Source: Uloborus plumipes (lineage: Eukaryota; Arthropoda; Arachnida; Araneae; Uloboridae). From it: DNA of 64,000 bases. The translations under genes and the position numbers were made by a program. The stretch covers positions 38,878 through 102,877 of the forward strand of contig JAXGGA010003425.1 of NCBI GenBank assembly GCA_038373865.1, read 5' to 3'. Under the pieces are notes generated by a model. That model ran no database searches. It saw only the letters and a program-made list of their open reading frames with translations, and had not been told where the DNA came from. Below, one piece after another: positions 12,193 through 21,984 of this stretch. Numbering within the stretch: position 1 is the first letter of the stretch; every line of letters starts with the position of its first letter.

Positions 12193-15100
12193 CTTTAAGA
12201 AAAAGAGAAAAAGTGTAAACTTCATTTTAATTTAATATTGCCTTGAACAATGATTAGGTATAGGGTGTGTGATTCTTATAAAATTTGAAAAACTAATTGA
12301 GTAGTCACTTTTTAAAACTTGTTTCATAAATTTTAACAAAATTATGAAAGAAAAAGGTAAATAAAGTTTGAAAATAGTCAGCTTTGTTATGGTACCTTGA
12401 ATTAGACAAGTTTTGCTTCAGTATTTGAATACTATATAGTTTTGAACCAGCAATCAGTTTTCAATACATATTTGTGCACTAATACCTGCGTTCGAACTTT
12501 GTTAGTTCAAACACCCTTAAAACAAATTACTGTTAAGTCAAAGTTGTTACACTTGCGCCGTCCTATTGTTTGCTATGTATTTCCTTTTGGATTAGACAAA
12601 CTACGGCTAAGACACATTGATTTTAAAGGTCCTTCTGAGTTCATTTTAAGGTGGATTGACTAAGTATTTTTTTTTCTTCACAAAATGTCACCAAACTTAT
12701 ACAAAATAAAGTGTACAAGAAAAATGTTGTGCTAAAATGCAAAATAAAAATACAGTTCAACTCATATTGTACAATCATGGTTAATATGAATCGGCAATAA
12801 TGTCAACATTCCATTACCTAAGTTTGGTTTTTTATTGAATGAGATTAAAAATCACAGAGATAATATGTGAATCCAGTAGCGTGCGGCCCATGGACCAGAG
12901 GGACTAGGCTAGTCCCTTAAATATTTGCCCCATCAAAAAATTCTCTTCGAGAACAATTTATTAAGTAAAAACATGAGCAGACATACGATTTTTCTTTAAA
13001 ACGCCACTTCTTTTACTCCTCCTCCCTCCCTTTCTCCCCTGTGCGCGACGTCTTGAATGGATTCAGTCATCAGGGGACTGGCTGTAACAAACCTGTTCCC
13101 CCGATGTCATGTAGCTTTGCTAGAACTTAGGCGTTCGCTCGAAAGCTTATTTGATTATTTAAAGCATTTTTCAAGCAAACGGATTAATTTTTGTTTTAGT
13201 GCCTAGTGGTGTAGATTTCTATGTGAGCTTCAGGAAACAACAAATCTTGTTGCAAAAGTTGTTTTCCTGTCTTTGGTGAAAATTATTCGAAATGGAAAGG
13301 GACTCGGTCGAAAAAGCGAGTCCCCAACTGGACGGAGTTGCCGAGCATGCGCAGCTGAACGGACTGACCGGGAGCTCGGAGGAGAAATGCTGTGTGCTGG
13401 ACGATCTCGCGAAACGTTCGTTTGGATCTTTGAATTTCCAAGAGAAAGATCAAATAATTTCGCAGAGCAGGCCTACTCCTGACCTAGAAATATCTACAAA
13501 GCTGAAAAGTTATGATCGGCATTTCAAGAAAGATTACTATGAGTCGATTAAATGGCTGACTGCTTGTAAGTTAAGAAAAAAAATATTTTGCGGGCCCTGC
13601 GTCCTTTTTGAAAAGGAAAAAGGCGTCTGGAATGCCAGTGGATTTTCAGACATGAACAATTTCCATAAGGCACGCAAAGATTCGTCACGAGAAAACCCAC
13701 GGACATTATCAAGCCATTACTCAACTGGAAACTTTCGGTAAAACACGGATAGATTTTCATCTATCTCTATATATCCATCTTTCTATATATCCATCGTTCT
13801 ACATATCCATCTTTTTGATGTGTATCGTAATTTATTTTGACCAACTGGTCCCCTAAAAAATATTGCTCCGCATGCCACTGTGTGAATCAAAAGGAAATTT
13901 TTGGCTATGACACAAAGAATTTTGGACCTCTTCACTGACAAATTTTGAGATTGAACCCTGCAAATTTGGGCTTTACAAATAACATACACCTGTTTCCCTA
14001 TGGGTATTTCAATTTGCTTGGAAATAAATCTGCCAATATTCTGCTGTTCCATACTACTTCAATAACAGCAAGAGTTTTCTGAGATACTGACAAATAATAC
14101 TGATATACACATGATTTTAGGCATTTTATGTTGAGATATGTGAATAGTAAAATTTAAGAGGTCTAAAAAACAACTAAACATAAAGAATTTTTTTCCTGAA
14201 AAGAGGGATTCACATTCAACACATTTAAAACTTTCCAATGCACCAGCATTTAGATTACAATTAATGTACTTGTAATAATAAATAGTATTATTTCTTTATA
14301 CTTTTTACCATTTCATTTCTTCATGGTTGATATGAATAATGGAAAAAGAACAACATCAAAGAATTTTTGAGATTTTGCATTAAATAAGTTCAACTGTACT
14401 AATTATTTTAGAAACATTAGTATTTAAAGAGATCTTTTTTTTTACCACATAAGTTGTGCATGCATGAAGAATAGCAATTTCCAACCTCTATAAATTTTTA
14501 GCCATTGGCCGAAAGATATTGACGCTTTAGTTACTTTTCATAGATGCTTGAAAAGGGGATAATTAGAAAGGAACCCTCAACAACATAATTTTTTTACATA
14601 AATTGAAAGAGAGCTACACTGAATACCAATTACTTGTGAACACAAGTAATCAGGGTAAAATACTTGTAAATCAGTTACTTCTGAACACAAGTAATTGGTG
14701 TAAAATACTAGTGAATCAGTAACTTGTAAACACAAGTAACTGATTTGTGAACCACCCCTTGTCATCCAAGCTCTCTCCAAGAATCACTAGAATACAGTAT
14801 ATCAGATCTATGATATCTTGGTGAATGTTCAAAATATTCAGCTGTGGGATGTCTCAGGTGTCTTAGAGAAGGTCTTTCAAACAATTGAAGTTTTATCCGT
14901 ATTAGATATTTTGAAAATGGTGTAAGGAAGACAGTCACACTAGCACATTTCTCAAACTATTTTGGCATATTTAAAAAAAATAATAATGCTTACTAAATTA
15001 TCATTTATTCATTGATGTATTTTTTCCCTTTTTTTTAACTTTTCTCTTTATACCATTTTATGTATCCTTTCATTCTTTATTTATTTGTACTCTTTTCATT

Positions 15101-18100
15101 TTCCTGTTAAAGTAGGCTAAAATCCATTGATTTATTATTTAATCTAAATTTATGTTTGCAAATATTAATTGATAATTTCTAGAAGAATAAATATTCACTA
15201 ATATAAGATATGTTTATAAGAAATCATTTGACTGAGCTTAATTTTAAAATTTGCAGTATTTATCTTCGTTTTTCAAGCGATTTTTTGCCTAAGAAGCACA
15301 AAACATACTTCTAATCTCTTAGAGTTCAAACGTTTATGATCATGAATATTATTATAAAAACAATAAGAATAAAATTTGGGAAACTTAAGTTAAACAGGAT
15401 ATTTATTTATTTATTAACTTCAGAATAAAATACTAAAGTCTGAATTAATACTATGTTTAATTTTCATAGTATTTCATGTCCTTTTTCACAGACACATTCT
15501 TAAACTTTTTGACCGATCAGAACTTCAATGCTTACTACAAAAAATGGGAAACCAACTTTTTAATTCCAAAAATGTGCAACAGATTTTAAGCTTCATTTCA
15601 ACTACAAATTTGCTTATGGAATATTTATCGATTGCTTTTGCTGTAATAATATTTTCAGGCAGAATTTTCAGGAGTATTATTTACTAGAAATATGCTAGGA
15701 AAGATATGAAACATATCTTTGATTGCCCAAGAATGAAAGCAGTAGCTAAATTTGCCTAGATAGTGGTCATGACTGCCTTACTATGCATTTGCACTATATC
15801 AATGTTTTCAAAGACCTAAACTGCACGCTTTATAATTTACAGCAGCCTATGGACAATACCCATCTTAAGTGCTGCGCTGGGCTTACCTCTAAGAGTTTGT
15901 GGGAGTGTTATTGGGAGGCCAGAGACTGAATGGGTTCATAGACTGTCATTTTAGTGTTTTTCTTTGCTACTTTTTTGTTCATTAGTTATTTTGCTTGCTG
16001 TCAGAACGTGTCATTGGAAAGATAAAAAAAGAAAAATATATATTAGGAATATAAATATCATTATTCCTCAACCATCCTGTAAAAACTAATAAAAATATTT
16101 TTGAAAAAAAAATTGAACCGACTTCGGAACTTCACTCAGTAAATGCTCTAAAAAGTAAAAAATAATTTTATTCTTTGAACACCATCGATACTACATTTAA
16201 ACATAACTTTTGAAGTCGGCGCAAAAAAGCTAAATAGAATCATTCGAAACTATAAATGTAAATTTAAATGAATCCAGGTTCTTTATTCGCATTCGCATTC
16301 ATTGAAAAATACATATTTATGTAATGGTACAAATATTCAGCTCTCAATTTTCAATGATTTCTCTGAAAATGTTGGCAAAATATAGTAAACATAATTTTAC
16401 CTATAGTTTTTGCGCCGACTTCAAAACTTATGTTTAAATGTAGTATCGATGGTGTTCAAAGAATAAAATTATTTTTTACTTTTTAGAGCATTTGCTGAGT
16501 GAAGTTCCGAAGTCGGTTCAATTTTTTTTTTCAAAAATATTTTTATATTATTCTTTTTAGTGTAAATGTACATATGAAATAAGGTAATGTTTCCATTGCA
16601 AAACTTCACCTAATTTTCTTAAGTAAATGCTTCATAAAATAAACTATGTAAGAAAAAAAAAGAAAGAAAGTATCAACGCATCTAAAATTTTAAACGATTG
16701 ACACTAAAAAATAATCCTTGTTATTCTCTGGTATTTATTTGTGTACTAGTTTAATTAAAGGCTAAATATTAACGGCTTTTCAACTAATTTATCTTTCAAA
16801 ACAACACTAGATTCTCGCAGTTCATAAAATTTCACGACATATTACATACGTGGCCCGCTAATGAGTTTCATGTTTGCTTCAGTTAAGCCTTCATTCAAAA
16901 TTTTCATGATTATAATAACTGTTTCATATCAATCACGTTCTGTAACAATGGATTTTATAATTAATCATTTAGGACAAATCTCTTTAAATTTGAGCAAAAA
17001 TTTGGAGATTTTCCTCACATTCTTCAGAATTCCTTTATCAAACCGTATGTAAATTAAGACTAATAAAACCTGAAATATTACGAATCAATCAGTACCTGGT
17101 ACGACTTTCAGTTCGTTGGAGTTCAGGAGAAAAAAGCAGGACATAGAAAGATACTCGATTTAAAATTTTCAAAAAGACCATAGAAAGGAATTTCATTATG
17201 CAATCTAGAAAAGCCTGGCGTTCAAAATGGTCATTATTACGATTACTGTGATCCCAATTTCTTTTTCGAAAGTTTTCTGCAGGTTCCTGTTATCGAACCC
17301 GGACCACAAGAGGATGGGACCAATCAGAAAGAAAGACCTTTCTAACAAAAAAAGAATTTTTGAAATCTGTCCAGGCGTCTTCGAGTGATCTTGTAACATA
17401 CCAAAAAAAAAAAAAAAATTCTCCGACGAATTGTATAACCTCCTCCTTTGTTGAAGTCGGTTAAAAATATTATTCCTTTAAGATTTATATTATAGTGTTA
17501 ACACTTAATATCAATTTCAAAATGCACCAAAAACAATATTATCGATGAAAAAGCCAAACAAAAATCACTTACAAATTAAATTTGTTTTTTAGTCAAGTTA
17601 ATCAGTCTACTTCGTACAGTTGTCTGTTTAAAATAATATACTTTATGACTAAATCTTATGCAAATAAGACTCTTATGTCTCATGCAAATAAGCATACAAG
17701 ATATTTTTTACAGGGTTCAGTCATTAGTAAGCAGATAATGTTATGGATCTAGGTGTCTTAACTAGAGTCATTATGACTCTTATGTCTCATACAAATAAGC
17801 ATACAAGCTACTATTTACAGGGTTCAGTTATTAGTAAGGCAGATAATGTTATGGATCTAGGTGTCTCAATAAATCAGGACTTCAAGTTTAGCCAACAGTG
17901 CAGCATAGCTAGTAACAGAGCAAGTGGATGCTTGGGTTTATTAATAGATCTATTTCAAACAAGTCTAAGAAGGTTCTTCTGCTTCTATATAGAAGTTTGG
18001 TAAGACCTCATTTGGAGTATGCTGTTCAGTTTTGGTCTCCTTATCTGAAGAAAGATATTAATTTATTGGAAAGGGTACAAAGAAGTGCTACAAGGTTAGT

Positions 18101-20594
18101 AAACGGATTTTCTAATTTAGACTATGATTCCAGACTTAAAATGCTTAATATGTATAGTCTTGAGCAAAGGAGAACCAGAGGGGACATGATCCAGACAATG
18201 TTGCAGGGTTAGATTTTTGCACAGAAAGTAGGGCAAGGGGTCATTGTTTTAAGCTGCTCAAATCTCAGACTAATCTGGAAATTCGAAAAAATTACTATTT
18301 TAGCAGGGTATAGAGAACTTGGAACAGTTTACCAGAAGAGGCGGTAAGGAGCAATGGAGTAGATAGCTTTAAGAGGGCCATTGATCTTCATTGGGGTCTT
18401 TAATTTGACTAGGACCAGCCCAGTTGGGCCCAGAGCCAGCTGCTGGTCATTGTATTTGTATTTGTATAAAAAAAACTACATCTTACCTAAGGGACTTAAA
18501 GTGTAGGTGACAGCTTTGCTGTATATATAGCACACATTAGTAAGATCAATATGATCTTGGAGGTAATGAGCACACTTTTGCACCAGGGACTCCATCTGAT
18601 ACTTATGAGCAGCTTTCAAAAGATCAATTGCTTCTTTCCAATCTTCCAAAATTGCATCACCCAAATACATGTACCTAAAATAATAGAGAGTATATACTTC
18701 AATGAAAGTTTAGCAATATTTTTTAACCTGTTGGATGGACCATAACAGATGAGCTATAAAAAATTTAGCAACATTCCAGCAAATTGTGAGAGCATTTAAA
18801 GATTAACATGGCTCCCACATTATAAGGCTCTTCCATGACATGAATTCATTTTATTTTTGCTAAAATGCATACAAAGGATACACCGATTAATTGGCAGAAC
18901 CCATTAATGGGTCATAATCAGCTTCTTGGCTAAAAATTTGTAGTCGGACAAATTATGCTGATTAATCAGAGAAAACAAATTTTTTTAAATATTTTTTTTA
19001 AAGCACACTTTCAGTAAGAAAGTATGATGATTAAATTTAGTAACAGTAAATAACTGCCTACAAACAGAAGAATAAAATACAATATGAAAGTGTACAGAGG
19101 CAAAACAAAACAAATTGTTCAGAAAGTGCATAAAATTGAATGAAATATTAAAAAATTACTCTTGCAGATAATATTCATATGACACTATCATGAATTATAA
19201 AATTCCATGACATGGAATGCAAAAAACATTAGCATTTAATTTTATTTTTTTAGGCCAAATTTTGCCGTTCAAACAGAGGAAAAATATTTTTTGACCAAAA
19301 TTCCTTACTTATGCCTTGAACAAGGACTTCTCATGAAAAACATTTTTAAACTACAGATAAATAACTTTCTGCAAACGCAAGAATAACACGTGGTATGAAA
19401 CTGTAGGGAGAAAAAAACAAGTCAAATAACTCAAAAACTGCATAACGGAACAAAATATTAACAAAAAATTCCTACAGTCGATTTAAAATTTTAAATAAAT
19501 TGATCTTTGCAATTTGAGTAAGTATGAACATATACACAATGTTGCAACATTTTTCATGTGAGTTGATACTTTTCTTCATTGCCATGGTGTTTTTAGACAA
19601 TTATATAATTTTCAAAACGAATAAGTCTTGAATTAAATGGCAACTAATAACTTTAAAATAAATTAGCGTGCTCCCCGCAGCCTCCATAGTTCTTGTTTAA
19701 TTGAACTCTAGTTCGAAAAGGATTGTTTTGCTTGTCATATTTTCCAAGTAGTATCGGGAAAGAACTAAAATAATGATGAAAAGTATATGAACACTAGTGA
19801 TGAATAAAATCATAATTCAAAGAATAACAGCATAAGCGTAGTTTTGTTTAAAACCACAACAATACAAACCATACTACATAAGAACTGGTTTACAGGGGTG
19901 ATTGTGAGTTCATGAAAAAATACCTGAAAATTTTGAAGAGAAATGTGTGTGTGGGGGGGGCGGTGTTTTTTTTCAAAAAACCAAGGCTCCTATTATTTAA
20001 GCACACCTAATTTTATAATTATACTTTTTTTTATAATAAATTGTCTTTCATAAACAAACAAGACACATTTCATACATTCGAATAGTTTCAAAGAGTTTCT
20101 AATCAAAAACAATAGAATGGCATCTTAACATTTTTGCTCGATGAATATTATTAGTTATTATCAGAAAATCAACGAAAATTCGAAGAAAAAAAAAATACCG
20201 AATGTGGGAAGACAAAAGCATAATTAAAAATATTTTATTTCCGGTATTTTCGACCATGAAAATACCAGAATCGATCATGAAAATACCGGAAATCTGGTAA
20301 AATACCGGAACACAATCACCCCCCTGCTGGTTTAATTCTTTACCTAAGCAATTTCTTTAGAGTGGAAGGCGTCATGTCTTGTAGCACAATTTCCTGGGTC
20401 TTTTTCTCAAGAAAGTCACTGTCCAGCATACGGTGGAAAACTATGCTTTGAGCAGCAAGAACTGTACTGTGAGCTGGAAACCTCCACACAGTGCACTCCT
20501 CCGTGATGATTATGGTTATATCACTGCAGTGTTCATTCATGAATAAAGTTGCTCCCGCTCCATGAACAGGGGAAGGTTTAAAGGTGTGACTCAT
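11297..20594 (-). CDS. BTB-BACK-PHR-like protein gene, three coding exons
   Basis: Joined exons 20594-20344, 18674-18487 and 12192-11297 total 1335 nt, encoding 444 residues plus stop. Residues about 14-115 form a BTB/POZ domain (CSDITIIITEE, then FPAHSTVLAAQSIVFHRML, then LRYMYLGDAIL). Residues about 140-250 look like BACK (CLEIILG, then NALLRWAVMECCRQ). Residues about 288-437 resemble a PHR beta-sandwich (FLADHSLFLISVHL, RPVMLQPQTVYRLSL). This order is that of the BTBD1/2/3/6 family, whose members are usually 480-520 residues, so this one is somewhat short. Known family members are cytoplasmic adaptors, several binding cullin-3; that role here is inference. I chose Met 20594 because a good 3' splice site lies four bases upstream, implying a separate 5' UTR exon outside the evidence. 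The PHR call is the weakest part; a diverged arthropod BTBD paralogue is the alternative. Confidence 0.85.
12193..12752. other. BTB gene intron 2, distal part
   Basis: AT-rich intron sequence next to the exon 3 acceptor. No element with both ends is seen here. Confidence 0.6.
13292..13741 (+). pseudogene. truncated hAT transposase, zinc-finger N-terminus (ZMYM1/TTF type)
   Basis: The 149-residue frame resembles the N-terminus of ZMYM1-like hAT transposases: a region with FQEKDQIIS, then YDRHFKKDYYESIKWLTAC, then KIFCGPCVLFEKEKGVWNASG and FSDMNNFHKARKD. These are the conserved WL-x-C, FC-x2-C and W-x5-F-x-D-x-N positions of the TTF-type zinc finger. The catalytic RNase H-like and dimerisation parts are missing: the frame ends at 13741, just before a CATCTATCT-like microsatellite and the right terminus. 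It may still bind DNA if expressed, but cannot cut. Confidence 0.75.
13742..13816. repeat. short pyrimidine microsatellite (CATCTWTCTATATAT-like)
   Basis: Imperfect repeats of a 16-20-bp unit containing ATATATCCATC lie inside the hAT element, at the point where the transposase frame is cut. They may mark the internal deletion junction. Confidence 0.5.
14615..14755. repeat. 45-bp minisatellite, about three units
   Basis: AACACAAGTAA recurs at 14639, 14684 and 14729, exactly 45 bp apart, with flanking TTACTTGTG and GGTAAAATAC phrases. It gives an open minus-strand frame, which I reject as coding. Confidence 0.75.
14756..16084. other. BTB gene intron 2, unique AT-rich part
   Basis: No open frame, repeat end or RNA-like fold that I can support. 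Confidence 0.5.
16085..16555. repeat. foldback element with ACCGACTTC ends
   Basis: Arms of about 130 bp pair: AATTGAACCGACTTCGGAAC at 16112 with its complement near 16520, and GAAGTCGGCGCAAAAA near 16212 with TTTTTGCGCCGACTTC near 16407. The loop of about 180 bp is unrelated. Confidence 0.7.
17100..17470 (-). repeat. dispersed repeat ending ACCGACTTCAACAAAGGAGG
   Basis: Read on the minus strand from 17470, the sequence starts with the AACCGACTTC motif, then a GGAGGAGGTTATACAATTCG phrase and a T-rich tract. This opening resembles a repeat I recall from lepidopteran genomes; that identification is from memory. With the foldback at 16085 it may form one element of about 1.4 kb bounded by ACCGACTTC at both ends. 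Confidence 0.45.
17640..18468 (+). pseudogene. CR1-like LINE, reverse transcriptase C-terminal fragment
   Basis: Broken frames encode the end of a CR1/L2-type reverse transcriptase: DLGVSINQDFKFSQQC, SISNKSKKVLLLLYRSL, VRPHLEYAVQFWSPYLKKD, LLERVQRSATRLVNG and a downstream WNSLPEEAVRS tail. A frameshift lies near 17935 and a stop near 18212. The 3' end, about 18440-18468, is a TTGTAT-type short repeat, as in CR1. The 5' end is truncated and carries a 107-bp tandem duplication (next entry). It lies antisense in BTB intron 2. A relative is at 26690-31204. Confidence 0.75.
17668..17882 (+). repeat. 107-bp tandem duplication inside the LINE
   Basis: GACTCTTATGTCTCAT starts at 17668 and again at 17775, and the following 95 bp, including ATGTTATGGATCTAGGTGTC, are repeated with a few changes. 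It adds sequence before the conserved frame and suggests unequal exchange or slippage after insertion. Confidence 0.75.
18487..18674 (-). CDS. BTB gene, second coding exon (end of BTB, start of BACK)
   Basis: This 188-nt exon runs from the acceptor ...TATTTTAG to the donor GTAAGATG. It completes Arg84, encodes residues 85-146 (YMYLGDAILEDW, then AAHKYQMESLVQKCAHYL) and ends with one base of Gly147. The phases match exons 1 and 3 exactly. The 3' end of a CR1-like LINE lies on the opposite strand only about 20 bp beyond its donor. Confidence 0.88.
18874..19760. mobile_element. decayed hAT MITE in BTB intron 1
   Basis: The left end GATACACCGATTAATTGGC and an inner phrase (TTTTTCATGTGAGTTGATAC, later AATAAGTCTTGAATTAAATG) match the 47417-48180 element. 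The right end is not clear. Another T- and A-rich repeat lies inside. Confidence 0.45.
19761..20343. other. BTB gene intron 1, rest
   Basis: AT-rich sequence. Several ACCGGAAAT-like phrases (ATACCGGAA) near 20240-20320 form a small degenerate repeat close to the exon 1 donor. No coding signal. Confidence 0.5.
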
Positions 20595-20597
20595 TTT
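20344..20597 (-). CDS. BTB gene, first coding exon (BTB domain, N-terminal part)
   Basis: This exon encodes residues 1-83 and two bases of Arg84. It is preceded by a pyrimidine-rich acceptor ending in CAG at 20600-20598 and followed by the donor GTAAAG from 20343 down. It carries the BTB signature with the conserved D in CSDITI and H in FPAHSTVLAA. The reading frame stays open further upstream to an ATG at 20771, but that extension has no BTB-like sequence and lies beyond the acceptor, so I read it as intron. Confidence 0.85.
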
Positions 20598-21046
20598 CTG
20601 AAAGAAATAAAAATCTCTATAAGGAAAATCAAATGTAATGAAATGTGCTAAACGAACTTCAGATAGGGAAAAACTCAAACCCAGATAATATAGACGAACT
20701 CGCGAACGCCGTTCGCAGAAAACTTTCGACGTTTGCAGAAAATTTTTGCATTTTTTTAAAAAAGTTATCAATTTAGGAAGTTTTCTATCTGAAATATGTC
20801 TTGATTTTGTTCATTGTGGGGCAGTAGCTTGTTACATACAAAACTGACACATTCATTAATCATGACGGATTGACAACCAACCTCATGGTAGAACCTGCAC
20901 TTCATACAACTTGATATTTTTGTTGTTAGTAGCACTTTAGGATTCAGAAGCCCCCCTTTTTTTTGAAGAAAATTTTAAAGAAATTATTTAAGTTTGCAGA
21001 CAGTTTTACATTTTATCTAAGTCTGGAAAAACTTAAGAAGATTTGG
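20598..21046. other. non-coding, presumed 5' intron of the BTB gene
   Basis: Upstream of the first coding exon. The acceptor at 20598 implies an unseen 5' UTR exon to the right, which I could not locate. Confidence 0.45.
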
Positions 21047-21212
21047 TACTTACGTTCCATCGCAGCTACAGATTTGGTGGTTAAAACAGTTTTGGCAATT
21101 CATTTGGCGGTTGTTGTTTGCACACACACACACATAGTTATCTAAAACTGCCAAAAAAAAGTGCCAAATAAATCACCAAATCTGTAGCTACGGTGGAGTT
21201 AAGGAGTAAGTA
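21047..21212. repeat. foldback hairpin of about 165 bp
   Basis: GGTACTTACGTTCCATCGC at 21047 pairs with the region ending AAGTAAGTACC at about 21211, and GCTACAGATTTGGTG pairs with CACCAAATCTGTAGC. The loop holds a short CA run. Its termini and TSD are unclear. Confidence 0.65.
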
Positions 21213-21868
21213 CCGGAGATTTTTTGCTAAATTTGCAACAGGACAATTTTACAGTAACGGATACATCATTTTTTCACAAAACAAGCTTCGAAGATTTCAA
21301 ATATTAGATCCTTATTTTATTGCATGAGTTTTCTCAAAAACAAGGATTCTATTCTATAAAATGCGATTAAATTTTAAAGATTTCCCTACATAATTAAATA
21401 ATATTACAGGCTTAGTAATGGACGTACCTCAAGACATGTCCGTTACAGAGCAAAAGAAATGTTGTAATATAAAAAAATGTCAAAATTGATCTGTATTTTA
21501 CAGAACTAAGTCCATGTTCATCAGAATAAATTTGGCCAACAGCAGGGATGAACTTTTAACACTGTTAATTGAAGAAATCAATTCTTTACAAAATTTATAG
21601 CATTCATAGACATAAAATTTTTCCCAAAATTTCTTTATTATATATGGTTCACATATTTTGAGATACTACTGGGATTATATTTTCACTATAGTTCTTTTTC
21701 TTTTTTTAAACAAAGGAGTTGTAATTATTTGTTTCTCTGAGAATACTAGTGAAATGTCTGGAAGTATAACTGATGTTAAATTTTCAGCGCTAATATAAAA
21801 AAAATAGAAAAAAGAAATTAAAAAAAAGACCCTCTGCTTCAGTCAAATAAGTTTCATTGTGACTATCA
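21213..21868. other. non-coding
   Basis: No feature supported. Confidence 0.4.
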
Positions 21869-21984
21869 GGGCTGTGGACTTTGAAAGAAAATGAGCAACT
21901 CCAACTCTGATTCTTGGAATTTTAAAGTCTTCAACTCCCGACTCCGACTCCTTTATCCCAAATTCAGTCTGACTGTGCAGCCCT
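21869..21984. mobile_element. short hAT MITE (CAGGGCTGTGGA type)
   Basis: The ends are CAGGGCTGTGGAC and, inverted, AGGGCTGCACAGTC. The interior is rich in GACTCCGACTCC-like phrases. Flanks GTGACTAT and GTGACCAC agree at six of eight bases, fitting an aged hAT TSD. Related sequences are at 37218-37376 and 49728-49846. Confidence 0.65.

Larger units (their letters stand above)
12874..13880 (+). mobile_element. hAT element, internally deleted, with perfect 8-bp TSD
   Basis: TGTGAATC at 12866-12873 is repeated exactly at 13881-13888. The termini are CAGTAGCGTGCGG and, inverted, CAGTGGCATGCGG (11 of 13 matching). An 8-bp TSD and CAG start are classic for hAT. The element is 1007 bp, far below an autonomous hAT, and keeps only the N-terminal part of a transposase. 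It sits in intron 2 of the BTB gene on the opposite strand. Confidence 0.9.
12753..14396. mobile_element. Tigger-type MITE split by a hAT insertion
   Basis: TA at 12751-12752 and 14397-14398 flank CAGTTCAACT at the left and its complement at the right. Phrases CATGGTTAATATGAAT (left) and CATGGTTGATATGAAT (right) recur inside. The hAT element 12874-13880 lies within it. TIR similarity to Tigger/pogo elements is from memory of the family, and the TIR is short. Confidence 0.5.

Noticed and set aside
20598..20771. Upstream in-frame extension of the BTB protein to an ATG at 20771
   Set aside because: It has no BTB-like sequence, has intron-like composition, and a good splice acceptor lies just before the chosen ATG.
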